In this document: positions 34,719 through 43,139 of the stretch, piece after piece
Layout of the letters: every line of letters begins with the position of its first letter
Position numbering within the stretch: the first letter of the stretch is position 1
Origin: an uncultured Schlesneria sp.
Lineage (GTDB): Bacteria > Planctomycetota > Planctomycetia > Planctomycetales > Planctomycetaceae
Direction of reading: 5' to 3'
Assembly: GCA_903899985.1 (NCBI GenBank)
Contig: CAIULL010000034.1
Location: 1 to 52,392 of the forward strand
Length of the DNA stretch: 52,392 nt
The notes under the pieces: model-generated
What the model was told of the DNA's origin: nothing
What the model saw: the letters and a program-made list of their open reading frames with translations, nothing else
The model's database searches: none
Position numbers and translations under genes: made by a program

Positions 34719-36071
34719 TTAATCATCCTTCGCCTGTATTGGCAGCGGCTTTTTGCTGTCTGTCGGCTTCGGTTCAGCAGATTTCGGTGAAACATTTTTC
34801 GTCGTTGTTGGCAAATCGTCATCCCCCGCCGCGACAGGGCTTTTCCGTCCCCGCGACACCTCCGCCACTTCCGTAATCGTTGGTGCCTTTGGAGTTGTTG
34901 TTTCCTTGCCAGGCTCAGGCGTCGTCGCCTTGTCTTTCTGGGTTTCCCCTGGTTCCGGTGCCTGAACGGGAGTCACTGGAACAGACGCCGGACTGGCAGA
35001 CGGAGCGGTTGACGGAGCAACCGTTTCTTTCTGCAGATTTGGTGGAGCTACGGCTTCGATCTTTTGCACGGTTCCGTCTTCATTGTAATAAGTCCAGGTT
35101 CCCGTAATTTGACCGAGAAGATACTCCCCTTCAATCTTCTTTTTGCCACTGGGGTAGAACCAGACGAATTTCCCATGTCGATCACGGCCGCCAACATAAC
35201 CATAAAACAGAGTTTCCCCGAAGCCGGCCCACCAGTCGAATTTCGTGGTTAACTTTTCAGCTGCCGTCAGGAATGTCCCTTCGCAAGAAATGACACCATT
35301 CGGATGGTAGAACGTCTGGCGGACCAGTTCTCGACCGTCCACAAAGTTCTGTACGCCGGTCGATGTCCCATTGAAATCGAATTTTTCGGCCAGCCCATGC
35401 TGCTTTCCTCGAACGTAATTCGTACGAAATTGGGGTTTGCCGTTTGGATAGTTCCAAACCCATTCACCATTCTGCTGTCCATTCGCAAATCCCCAGGACG
35501 CAACAATTGTCCCCTGAGCATCTTTGATCACCCACGGACCATTCAGCTTTCCGTTAACGAAATCACCTTCGGCGATTGCCGTCCCTTGAAAGCCCGCCAG
35601 TGCCCCTGTCTTCAGTAATTGAGCCTCTTCAGGCCAGTAGGAACGAACCCAATGGCCATGCATTTTTCCGTGTTGCAACTCACCACCACCAATCTTCTGA
35701 CCCGATTCACGATAGGCGGTCCAGATCCCATGTTCGACAAATGCACCTTTTTCATTGCGATAACCCGTCTTTTCAATTCGCGGAGTCCCGTTTGGATAAG
35801 TTTCCCGCACGGTTTCGATCTTCAAGGGAGAATCGCCCGCTGAATTATCAACGGTTGACTGACCAACCTGAGCGAGAAGATTGCCTAGCTGAGCGTCGAT
35901 CCCCTGGGCTGGAACACGGCCGCCAACCGATGTACTCGCCGATTGAGGCTGATTGACAGGAACACCATCCGCCACATTCGTTTGGGCGGAAGCTGATGAT
36001 TCGTCCCGACCAAGAGATAATCCCATCAGTGCGACAGAAATCCATTTTTTAGGCAGATTCAAGCGATACAT
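34719..36071 (-). CDS. secreted MORN/YwqK-like repeat protein with Pro-rich tail
   Basis: The start at 36071 (450 residues) has AAAGGCGAAG upstream and begins a signal-like segment (MYRLNLPKKWISVALMGLSLG). Residues about 80-310 contain six or seven repeats of the YwqK/MORN type (GIWTAYRESGQKIGGGELQHG, GEWVWNYPNGKPQFRTNYVRG, GKFVWFYPSGKKKIEGEYLLG). In other bacteria this repeat occurs in YwqK-like proteins, sometimes annotated as antitoxins. A 120-residue Pro/Ala/Lys-rich, probably disordered tail follows. Because it is exported and has no toxin neighbour, a toxin-antitoxin role is unlikely here. It is transcribed divergently from Tyr-rich copy 2. Confidence 0.75.
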   Translation of the reverse strand: MYRLNLPKKWISVALMGLSLGRDESSASAQTNVADGVPVNQPQSASTSVGGRVPAQGIDAQLGNLLAQVGQSTVDNSAGDSPLKIETVRETYPNGTPRIEKTGYRNEKGAFVEHGIWTAYRESGQKIGGGELQHGKMHGHWVRSYWPEEAQLLKTGALAGFQGTAIAEGDFVNGKLNGPWVIKDAQGTIVASWGFANGQQNGEWVWNYPNGKPQFRTNYVRGKQHGLAEKFDFNGTSTGVQNFVDGRELVRQTFYHPNGVISCEGTFLTAAEKLTTKFDWWAGFGETLFYGYVGGRDRHGKFVWFYPSGKKKIEGEYLLGQITGTWTYYNEDGTVQKIEAVAPPNLQKETVAPSTAPSASPASVPVTPVQAPEPGETQKDKATTPEPGKETTTPKAPTITEVAEVSRGRKSPVAAGDDDLPTTTKNVSPKSAEPKPTDSKKPLPIQAKDD

Positions 36072-36717
36072 CGGTACTTCGCCTTTCATTGGAATAGATG
36101 CAGTTGACGTCAACGATTCACAAAATTTAAGCGATCACATCCCAGCACCAGATATGCTGACATCTTCAATCCAGATGTCGCTTCAATCGCACATCTGCAC
36201 GACACTCAAGACGACTACTGAACAGCGGAAGCGGACGTTGTCGCTGCAGTTCCCACCACCATTAACGATCTCTTTTGCATCATTTTCAGCGTGACTGCTT
36301 GAAAAAAGCGACAGTGAATTGTACCTTCTCCGTGGCCAACACAGTATCCAACGACGACCGTAAAATGCTGGGATGATCAGGATTTGCCGCCAAAAACGTA
36401 ATTTCCATTCATCAATGATCCTCATCCATCAATCAAGAGGTACCGGGGCGAACTACCTGTCATTGAAGGTTTCAAAACTGAACAGCCATCGGATCTCCGT
36501 CGAGGTTAACGCATGACCCTGCTGAAATATTCCTGAAGAAATCTGAAATTTCAGGAAATGAATTTTTTAAGAACGCTACGCGAGAACAGTTTTTGATTGC
36601 CACGACAAAGGACTTCGAAGAAAGACCAGTCTCTCAAACCGATTCCGTGAACGAGTGATGCGGAGGGAAATTGTTTGCCTCTGCCTTTTGAGTTTCTCTG
36701 AAAAAGGGTGAATTACG
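36072..36717. promoter_or_regulatory. divergent intergenic region with nested inverted repeat
   Basis: No gene is seen in this 645-base gap. The clearest structure is the inverted repeat TTCCTGAA (36530-36537) and TTCAGGAA (36550-36557) with a 12-base gap, which contains a second palindrome, CTGAAATTTCAG (36543-36554). It lies about 160-190 bases upstream of Tyr-rich copy 2 and could be an operator for either gene. Confidence 0.45.
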
Positions 36718-37170
36718 ATGAACCGATGGAAGTCATTGCTGATTGCCGTTGCAATCGCCTGGTCATTTGCGTCACAGCCGCAACAATGCGATGCGGGCCA
36801 CCGACAGTATTACAGTAGCTGGACCTACAACCCAACCACGACCTACTACTATACGACCTATTATTATCAGCCAACGGTCAACTATAACGGCTACAACTAC
36901 CACTACGGAATCTACTATCCGTCACAGCCCCGATACGTTTATTACTACAATCCACATAAGAACTACTACTGGGGCCGCTACGATCTCGAAGGGAAAGATG
37001 GCAAGGTTTATTCCATCCTCAAAGAAGAAGATCGAAAGAAGAATCTCGACGACATCTCGCCAGATGCATTCCCAAAACCAGATGAAATGCCTGCAATCCC
37101 AGATTCAACTGACGGAACCAAGATTGAACCGGTGAAGTCGGTCCCACAAAAAGATATGCCACCGAAATAA
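36718..37170 (+). CDS. Tyr-rich small secreted protein (copy 2)
   Basis: The 150-residue product starts at the ATG at 36718, with AAGGGTG upstream. A signal peptide ends near CDA. The mature start GHRQYYSSWTYNPTTTYYYTTYY aligns with copies 1 and 3. It keeps the RYVYYYNP motif, the WGRYDLEGKDGKVYSILKEEDR segment and the closing PAIPDSTDGTKIEPVKSVPQKDMPPK. Compared with copies 1 and 3, the Cys of the HYC motif is replaced by Gly (HYGIYY). The family is unknown to me; surface or cell-wall association is a guess. A strong terminator follows at 37205-37242, so it is a single-gene unit. The sigma/regulator pair lies next to it in the opposite orientation. Confidence 0.85.
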   Translation: MNRWKSLLIAVAIAWSFASQPQQCDAGHRQYYSSWTYNPTTTYYYTTYYYQPTVNYNGYNYHYGIYYPSQPRYVYYYNPHKNYYWGRYDLEGKDGKVYSILKEEDRKKNLDDISPDAFPKPDEMPAIPDSTDGTKIEPVKSVPQKDMPPK

Positions 37171-37204
37171 GTGGGTGAATTTCGCAGATTTACTGACTTA
37201 TTCG

Positions 37205-37242
37205 AAAACGATCGCGAAAATGCTTTTCGCGATCGTTTTTTT
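37205..37242 (+). terminator. rho-independent terminator after Tyr-rich copy 2
   Basis: A perfect 16-base stem (AAAACGATCGCGAAAA pairing with TTTTCGCGATCGTTTT) with the three-base loop TGC is followed by more Ts. It lies 35 bases after the stop codon and before the convergent end of the gene at 37272. Confidence 0.95.
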
Positions 37243-37271
37243 CGCGCTCTGATGAAGAGAATCGAGATTCA

Positions 37272-38303
37272 TCACGAGGCTGATGAGGAACGAGACAATT
37301 CCGCTCGCTCGCGAATCTTTCCAATCAACCCGCGAACTCGTCCGTTGACCGAATCCGCAACTGATCCGTCAGCCGGACCAAACTGGGAAGCCCATTCTTC
37401 AGGTGTCGACTGCAAACGAGCTAAATCACTCTCAAAGTTCTTCAACCACTTCGTGCATTTTTCGACTAACCATTCGCGATCATCAGGGTTCAACGGCGAT
37501 TCCCCCGTACTCGCGATCAATTTCTTGCAACCATCGAGCATTTCAGACAGCCGCTTGTCAGCGGATTGCGAGTCGTGCGGTGCTTCTTGAAACCATTCTT
37601 CGGCGCCGAGTGCGACCTCGGAAAGATATTTATCCGACGAAGTGATGTTTGAGAACCGCTCGGTGCGATTCCATCCCCAGGACTTCTGCGGATTGTCGAT
37701 GACGACCTGATCGACTTGTCTGACCGGATTCCGAAAGCGCGATGGCAAAATGATTCCGAAAACAAGCATTGCTGAGATCGTGGCAAGCAAGGCAACCCAT
37801 CGCAAACCGCTGCGTGATCGCAACCGACCGGAATCAACAACTGGCTTGATTTGGTCTTTTAAACGAATGCTGTCTGTTCTCTCAGGCAAAACAGTTTCAA
37901 CAGCCTCTGTTCGAGAACCCGTCTCAAATCGGGGCAGCCCCGACAGAATGGCTTGTTCACGGCTGTTTGCAGAATCGCTGGTGAAATCAGGGTGACGATT
38001 GGCAACTTCCTGCCAGTAAACCCCTCCGTTAAACACGACCATTTCTTGAAGTTCGAACAACAGCGTCGGCTGGCGAAGCAATCCTCGAATTTCAGAAGGA
38101 GTTAACGATGCAAGCCCTTCATCCAGAACCTGTTCCCGCTTGTTTCCGATGATTTCGCTCAAACCGACGTGAAGCCCGTCGCCAGCCGAAAGACATTTCA
38201 ACTCGCCGACCAACTGGCGAAGCTCACTGCCGACAATTTGACGCTCAAGCCAAACGACCAATGCCTGGAATTCGTCGGGCATGGTGAGGGAGATTGAGTT
38301 CAT
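37272..38303 (-). CDS. putative membrane-bound regulator of the adjacent sigma factor
   Basis: The ATG at 38303 overlaps the sigma factor's TGA stop by four bases (ATGA), which indicates translational coupling. The 343-residue product has no recognised domain. The first 90 residues are helical and hydrophilic, with the repeated LAD/E-type pattern of a death-fold or anti-sigma-like bundle only vaguely visible. A single transmembrane helix (about residues 165-186, GLRWVALLATISAMLVFGIILP) divides the N-terminal cytoplasmic part from an extracytoplasmic C-terminal 150 residues. This topology, and coupling to an ECF sigma gene, fit an anti-sigma factor, but no zinc-binding HxxxCxxC motif is present. 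So the role is an inference from position. Confidence 0.6.
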   Translation of the reverse strand: MNSISLTMPDEFQALVVWLERQIVGSELRQLVGELKCLSAGDGLHVGLSEIIGNKREQVLDEGLASLTPSEIRGLLRQPTLLFELQEMVVFNGGVYWQEVANRHPDFTSDSANSREQAILSGLPRFETGSRTEAVETVLPERTDSIRLKDQIKPVVDSGRLRSRSGLRWVALLATISAMLVFGIILPSRFRNPVRQVDQVVIDNPQKSWGWNRTERFSNITSSDKYLSEVALGAEEWFQEAPHDSQSADKRLSEMLDGCKKLIASTGESPLNPDDREWLVEKCTKWLKNFESDLARLQSTPEEWASQFGPADGSVADSVNGRVRGLIGKIRERAELSRSSSAS

Positions 38304-38881
38304 ACATCCCTCTCTTTCAGACAAGAAACTAACGCTTCCTTGGCTTGAAAAAACAGCTTCTGAGCGCGAGGCGCCTGCAAATCCATCCGTTCACAAATCA
38401 CTTCGTAGTCGTCGCCAGTCAAGCGTGCTCGAACAAGTTCACTCCATTGTTCAGGCAGCTTCTTCAAACAGGCTTCGAGTGCTCCGAATCGCTCATGTTC
38501 CATTAATGCCATAACGGGTGTCGAAACGTTGACATCTTCAACGTCGAAACCTTCTGGAAAATGTGTCGACTGCCTGCGACGGCTGAGATCAATCAAAAAA
38601 TTGCGGCTGATCTGGTGCAACCAGGCCCGAAAATTGCCACCTGAAAACTGTTGAGGAAGATGCTCCCAAATTCGTTGCCAGACGGTCTGCTCGACATCAT
38701 CGAGTTCACTCGGTGCGACGCGACTGGACAGGAACGAACGCAACAATCGTGCATGACGGCGATAAAGCAATGTAAACGCCTGTCGAGCCGCTTCATGCGT
38801 GGTAACACCCCGACCGCAGGCCGCAACGATCGCCGCCAGTTCGTCATCGGAACTCTCAGAAGTAGCATCTCCATTTGACAT
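38300..38881 (-). CDS. ECF-type sigma-70 family sigma factor
   Basis: I chose the ATG at 38881 (193 residues). An in-frame ATG at 38905 is also possible, and the long extension upstream of that does not look coding. Region 2 is seen in LLYRRHARLLRSFL, ELDDVEQTVWQRIWEHL, and the FRAWLHQISRNFLIDLSRRR segment. Region 4 is in LKKLPEQWSELVRARLTGDDYEVICERM...QKLFFQAKEAL. Regions 1 and 3 are missing, so this is a group IV (ECF) factor. The next gene overlaps by four bases. It sits between two Tyr-rich genes, so controlling them is an obvious but untested possibility. Confidence 0.88.
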   Translation of the reverse strand: MSNGDATSESSDDELAAIVAACGRGVTTHEAARQAFTLLYRRHARLLRSFLSSRVAPSELDDVEQTVWQRIWEHLPQQFSGGNFRAWLHQISRNFLIDLSRRRQSTHFPEGFDVEDVNVSTPVMALMEHERFGALEACLKKLPEQWSELVRARLTGDDYEVICERMDLQAPRAQKLFFQAKEALVSCLKERDV

Positions 38882-39563
38882 GTCCAACAATTTGGCTGGA
38901 CCCATGAGGAAATGCAAGACGAAGTCAAAATCGGGCTTGGAAAAATCGAGATTCCCATCGCAAATTTGCTGGCTGGAAGCGGTCGCCGTCCGCTTCCAAT
39001 CACTCATCCCCGCAGACTTCGACGTCAAAGCGTTTGTCGTTAAGACCCTGCGTCGATGCAGAAAGCAGGTGACAGCAGAAGATTGTGCGGCACCACAAAT
39101 TTCCCCCGTCCCTCGACCTCGCTCAATGCCAAAATGGGACAAGTTAAAAAAACACGTGGCATGACTTCGCCGACAGGCCGACGGGTGAAGCCGGTGATCT
39201 TTTAGTGTTTTCATCTTATTCCTTACACTGGCTTGGAAATTGGCCCGCAGGAAGGAAAACGAAGCCAGACACTCAAAATTCCATGAATTTTCCAAAAAAT
39301 TGAATTTCCAGAAGAAAACCACGTGAATCAACCGCAGGTTTTCGAAAGCGTTCACCGAAACCAAGCTCTCAAAACTGAAGGGGCAAGAAACGCGACTGAC
39401 GTTGGGTGTCGCCTGAGTCGTTCTCGCGGGGACGAATCAATGCCTTACCCCTTCGGAATACAAAATGACTCTCGCCACAACTGACGCGGCGAGAGTCATT
39501 TGAGTTTCAGCGACAGGAAAATCGGATCAGCAGCAATCCTTCAGACTCTCCGTCTGATGTCAA
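38882..39563. other. intergenic region upstream of the sigma gene
   Basis: No coding sequence is convincing here. An open reading frame continues upstream of the sigma start to 39364, but the predicted residues are not domain-like. The region ends with the terminator of Tyr-rich copy 3 (39465-39499). The sigma promoter must lie in this gap. Confidence 0.4.
39465..39499 (-). terminator. terminator after Tyr-rich copy 3
   Basis: A perfect 12-base stem (ATGACTCTCGCC with GGCGAGAGTCAT) encloses an 11-base loop. On the minus strand it is followed by TTTTG. It is 65 bases downstream of the stop of the minus-strand gene at 39564. Confidence 0.8.
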
Positions 39564-40022
39564 TCATTTTGCGGGAAGATCTTTGGTAGGAAGCGACTTA
39601 ATCGGCTCGATTCGTTCGCCATCCTTCGAGTCTGGAATTGCTGGCATTTCGCCAGGCTCTGGGAACGCCGATTCAGGAATGTCGACCAGCTTTTCTTTAC
39701 GGTCCGCTTCTTTCAGAAGCGAATACTGCTTTCCATCCTTCCCTTCCATGTCAAAACGTCCCCAGTAAACGCGGCTGACAGGATTGTAGTAGTACACGTA
39801 TCGAGGCTGAGAAGTGTAATGGATGCAGTAGTGGTAGTTGTAACCGGTGTAGTTCACGGTCGGTTGATAATAGTACGTTGAATAGTAGTAGTTTGTGGCA
39901 GGCTGGTAGCTCCAGCTGCTGTAGTACTGCCGATGATGGTGATTGGCTTCGGCAATCGAAGCAACCCCTGCTACCGCCACTGTCAAAATCAACGCCGCAA
40001 GAAACTTTTTGCTCGCACTCAT
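39564..40022 (-). CDS. Tyr-rich small secreted protein (copy 3)
   Basis: The 152-residue product begins at the ATG at 40022, with GAGGAGAG upstream. A signal peptide ends near IAEA. The mature part starts NHHHRQYYSSWSYQPATNYYYS and has the same tyrosine clusters, RYVYYYNPVSRVYWGRFDMEGKDG, LLKEADRKEKL and a Pro-rich end with PAIPDSKDGERIEPIKSLPTKDLPAK. The mature start carries a His run (NHHHRQ) where copies 1 and 2 have GHRQ. The family's function is unknown. Its 3' terminator suggests a single-gene transcript. Its upstream region shares an 11-base element with copy 1. It is divergent from the small membrane gene at 40408. Confidence 0.85.
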   Translation of the reverse strand: MSASKKFLAALILTVAVAGVASIAEANHHHRQYYSSWSYQPATNYYYSTYYYQPTVNYTGYNYHYCIHYTSQPRYVYYYNPVSRVYWGRFDMEGKDGKQYSLLKEADRKEKLVDIPESAFPEPGEMPAIPDSKDGERIEPIKSLPTKDLPAK

Positions 40023-40407
40023 GACTTCGCTCTCCTCGTTTCAAATTGAATGTCTTGGTCTTTAGCTTCAGCACTCTTGCTGATTGCCAACCGTCTCACA
40101 TCAGGAAACGAAGCGGGAACGTGATTCTTCCAGGATTTTCTGAAGTTTTCTATTTTTCTGAAAGAATGCCAGAATAAGCTCGATGAAAAATCCAGTGTTG
40201 TGATTTTTCAATTGCAATCAAACCGGAAACACAACAACGCAAAGCCAATCAACCACACAACTTGGGTCGTCATTGGCAGCAAAACAATTAATTTCGAATT
40301 CGGCAGATGAACAGGGCTTTAAAATCTCCGTCAACCTTGACGAACGATCATTCACGACGGTCTGATGGAATGCTTGGCGATACCCGTCTTCCGCAGGATT
40401 GAAATCG
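40023..40407. promoter_or_regulatory. divergent intergenic region with shared element
   Basis: No gene is seen in this 385-base gap. At 40131-40141 the minus strand reads AGAAAATCCTG followed by GAAGAAT, 109 bases upstream of Tyr-rich copy 3, like the element 112 bases before copy 1. Further upstream on the minus strand TTCAGAAAA occurs twice, 18 bases apart. Confidence 0.35.
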
Positions 40408-40908
40408 ATGGAAATTCTTCTCCAACCGGAGCCCAAGCTTCAACATCGCTATTGGGCTTTAGCGATCATGTTGCTGCCGATTGTCCTGGTTCCCACTCTT
40501 CCCTGGTGGGTTCGGCTTCTGGCCTGTATTTTGCCCTTATCACTGACGGGGACGTATCGGGTATCGACGGTCAATGGCGACAAGTTCCGCACACAGCTCT
40601 ACTTTGCGTTCATTCCACTGAAGCCAGAGAAATGCAATCTCCCTGGCGTGATCTATGTCGAAACGAAATATAATTCCGCAGGACCGGGAATCTGGACGTT
40701 CCTGTTGCTGGGGCCGCTGCAATTCGTTTTCAGCTTCATTTTTGACATGCTGATCCCGGTTCTCGGTGGCGCCTATGAAATCTGGTTAATCACCGCCAAA
40801 GGACGTGAAATCGCGGCGTGGCAAGGCTTTGACCAGAATCACTTTGAAGCCAACGTCGAACTTCTCGCGGCCAGATCCGGTGCCGAAGTCCGTGGCAGAT
40901 CGCGTTAA
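40408..40908 (+). CDS. small two-helix membrane protein, unknown function
   Basis: The ATG at 40408 has AGGA nine bases upstream and gives 166 residues. Two strongly hydrophobic stretches stand out, one near residues 17-45 (two short helices around TLPWWVRLLACILPLSLTG) and one near 95-120 (WTFLLLGPLQFVFSFIFDML). Between them is a charged, mostly strand-like domain with TYRVSTVNGDKFRTQLYFAF. The C-terminal part is hydrophilic (KGREIAAWQGFDQNHFEANVELLAA). I do not recognise the family. It is a single-gene unit divergent from Tyr-rich copy 3. Confidence 0.6.
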   Translation: MEILLQPEPKLQHRYWALAIMLLPIVLVPTLPWWVRLLACILPLSLTGTYRVSTVNGDKFRTQLYFAFIPLKPEKCNLPGVIYVETKYNSAGPGIWTFLLLGPLQFVFSFIFDMLIPVLGGAYEIWLITAKGREIAAWQGFDQNHFEANVELLAARSGAEVRGRSR

Positions 40909-40999
40909 AACTCCCGATCACAAAGTCCACATATCTGCGATGCAGTCTTCGCGGTTACCTTTCACGTCTAAGACGGTCGAGATTTCTTGAATCCCGCAT

Positions 41000-41340
41000 C
41001 AACGCACAAACAGTCATCGCACCCGTCACCCATCCCGCGACGCGGATGAATTCTCGCTACAACGCGCGAGCGACATCAGTATTCGCAACTCATCCCACGC
41101 GGCGCAAAAAACGCGAAAGCGACATCCCTACTCGCAACTCATCCCGCGACGCGCACGAAAAATCCCTGCCTCAACGCGAAAGCGATATCCCTACGCGCAA
41201 CCCATCTCGCGACGCGCATGAAAAGCAACGCGAAAGCGACGTCACTACTCGCAACTCATCCCACGCCGCGCATGAAAAATCCCTGCCTCAACGCGAAAGC
41301 GATATCCCTACTCGCAACCCATCCCGCGACGCGCACAAAA
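41000..41340. repeat. degenerate tandem-repeat array between convergent genes
   Basis: About six units, each starting with a form of CAACGCGAAAGCGA and running through CCCTACTCGCAACTCATCC to CGCGACGCGCAYGAAAA, follow one another. Lengths alternate: short units of about 51-54 bases and long ones of about 61-63 bases, the long ones with an extra TCCCTGCCT tail. The alternation gives a 114-117-base higher-order unit. An ORF through it (41046-41495) reads repeated SDIPTRN-type peptides but overlaps the phosphatase gene in the opposite sense, so I treat it as a by-product. Confidence 0.85.
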
Positions 41341-41341
41341 A

Positions 41342-43042
41342 TCATTTGCGGCCGAAGACCATGATGGTGATGTCGTCGTTCTGGGGTCGTCCGTTGGCGA
41401 ATTTGCGGACATCGGCGAGGATGACTTTACCGAGTGCATCCGCGTGGCCACCGGTGCTGGCCTTCATCAGTTCGCGGAGACGATCGACGCCGTAAAGATC
41501 GTTGTCAGGATTCATCGCTTCGCTGACGCCGTCGGTATAGATGACGCAGGTTTCACCCGGTTCGATTGTCCGCGTCATGACTTCGTAGGGGTAACCTTCC
41601 ATGACACCGATGGGGACTCCGATGATTTCTTCACCGAATTCAATGACTGTACCGTCTGTCTTACGGATCATGATGGGCATGTGTCCGGCAATGCCGATTG
41701 TCATTTCACCTGTTGCGATGTCGATGACACACAGGACGAACGTCACAAAACGCCCTTCAACAGCGCGTGTACACATCTGGTCGTTAATACGATTGACAGC
41801 TTCGCACACATCCCCGACGAAGGTCATGACATTGGTCACCACGGTCGCAATTCGAGACATCACCAGAGATGCGGGAACCCCCTTGCCTGCGACGTCACCG
41901 AATGCCAGACAGACCTTCTTGCCGCCATCGACAAAAAACGCATCGTAATAGTCACCGCCGACCGCCTGAGCGGTATCGTACGAGGCGAAGAATTCCCAGC
42001 CTTCGGCCGAGGGCAATTCGGTCGGAAGCAGCGATCGCTGGACTCCCGTCGCAATGTCCATCTCTTTGTCTTGCTTCTGCTTTTCCATGGCCGTCACAAG
42101 CAATTTCGCCTGTTCGTAGCTCATCGCTGCCTGCCCGGCCACGGCCATCAGAAGATCAAGATCGTCTGGTTGAAATTGATTAAAGGGGTTTTGAGTGTCG
42201 ATGTTAATGACACCCATCGGCTGCCCTTCGGTACTCAACATCGGAACACACATCATCGAACGGATCGTGAGATTCGCGATCGATTCGCTCGCCTCAAACC
42301 GTGAATCATTTGAGGCGTCAGAGGACAGAATGCCCGTTTTTTCTTCCAGCACTTTTTTGAGAATTGTTCGGCTGAGTTTGACAGTTTCATCATCGCCAGC
42401 GCGTCGGTGCTTCATCGCACGCGGGATCATCTTGCTGGTGATTTCGTCTCTTAAAAGAACGCAACCCCGATCGGCATGGGGGAAAATATTGAACAGCGTG
42501 TCCAGAATCTTCGGCAAAAGCGAATCGATATTTGCGGTCCCGGCGAGAGCCCTGCTGATTTCGAGAACCCCCTTGAGTTTGGCCTCCGGTTTGACTTCCA
42601 GATTACCAAAACCGGTTGCTCTGCCGGTCATCATGGTGGAATCGTCGTCATCATCATTGACTTCAACGTTAAACGTCTCGCCAATCTCGTTTCTAGGCGA
42701 AGGGACTCTTGAAGGAGTGGGCCGTGTTGCGGGAACCGGTCTCACGTCGCCGCCGACATTGTTTTCGAAACGCAAGAGAACGGGGCCGAGCTTGATTCGA
42801 TCCCCATGCTTGATCGGTTTTGGACCTTCGATCTTGCTTCCATTAACAAATGTTCCGTTACCGCTTCCCATATCTTCCACGAGAAACTCGTCGGCGTTCT
42901 TAAACACCCGTGCATGCCTGCGGGAAACCATGCCCGATTTGATTTCGAGGGTGCATTTTGGATCTCGCCCAAGCAACGTCTCATCGGAAGAGAGTTCGAT
43001 CGTTGTCGCTTGACCATCGAGCAGAAGAATCAAATGCGCCAT
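41342..43042 (-). CDS. FHA-GAF-SpoIIE type serine/threonine phosphatase
   Basis: The 566-residue cytosolic protein has three recognisable parts. An FHA domain (residues about 1-100) shows LLGRDPKCTLEI, SRRHARV and GSGNGTFVNG, the phosphothreonine-binding residues. A linker with acidic runs (DDDDD) follows to about 150. A GAF domain (about 160-320) contains RGCVLLRDE and SMMCVPMLSTEGQPMGVINID. A PP2C/SpoIIE (RsbU-type) phosphatase (about 340-566) has GGDYYDAFFVDG, FGDVAGKGVPASLVMS and the closing GRPQNDDITIMVFGRK. Such proteins usually dephosphorylate an anti-anti-sigma factor in response to a ligand or to phosphoproteins. The partner is not next to this gene. Confidence 0.92.
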   Translation of the reverse strand: MAHLILLLDGQATTIELSSDETLLGRDPKCTLEIKSGMVSRRHARVFKNADEFLVEDMGSGNGTFVNGSKIEGPKPIKHGDRIKLGPVLLRFENNVGGDVRPVPATRPTPSRVPSPRNEIGETFNVEVNDDDDDSTMMTGRATGFGNLEVKPEAKLKGVLEISRALAGTANIDSLLPKILDTLFNIFPHADRGCVLLRDEITSKMIPRAMKHRRAGDDETVKLSRTILKKVLEEKTGILSSDASNDSRFEASESIANLTIRSMMCVPMLSTEGQPMGVINIDTQNPFNQFQPDDLDLLMAVAGQAAMSYEQAKLLVTAMEKQKQDKEMDIATGVQRSLLPTELPSAEGWEFFASYDTAQAVGGDYYDAFFVDGGKKVCLAFGDVAGKGVPASLVMSRIATVVTNVMTFVGDVCEAVNRINDQMCTRAVEGRFVTFVLCVIDIATGEMTIGIAGHMPIMIRKTDGTVIEFGEEIIGVPIGVMEGYPYEVMTRTIEPGETCVIYTDGVSEAMNPDNDLYGVDRLRELMKASTGGHADALGKVILADVRKFANGRPQNDDITIMVFGRK

Positions 43043-43139
43043 ATCACGGCCCCGAGCGTTTTAAGGATTTCGATTTCATCGAATGACGATGTACAGGGAA
43101 TTCTAAAGCGATTTCCATCGAAACGAAAGCTTGCCTCTT

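Noticed and set aside
38882-39364. N-terminal extension of the sigma factor
   Set aside because: The residues show no sigma-like or other domain, and internal ATGs at 38881 or 38905 fit the family length.
41046-41495. Plus-strand ORF with repeated SDIPTRN-type peptides
   Set aside because: It is produced by the tandem repeats and then runs antisense into the well-supported phosphatase gene.
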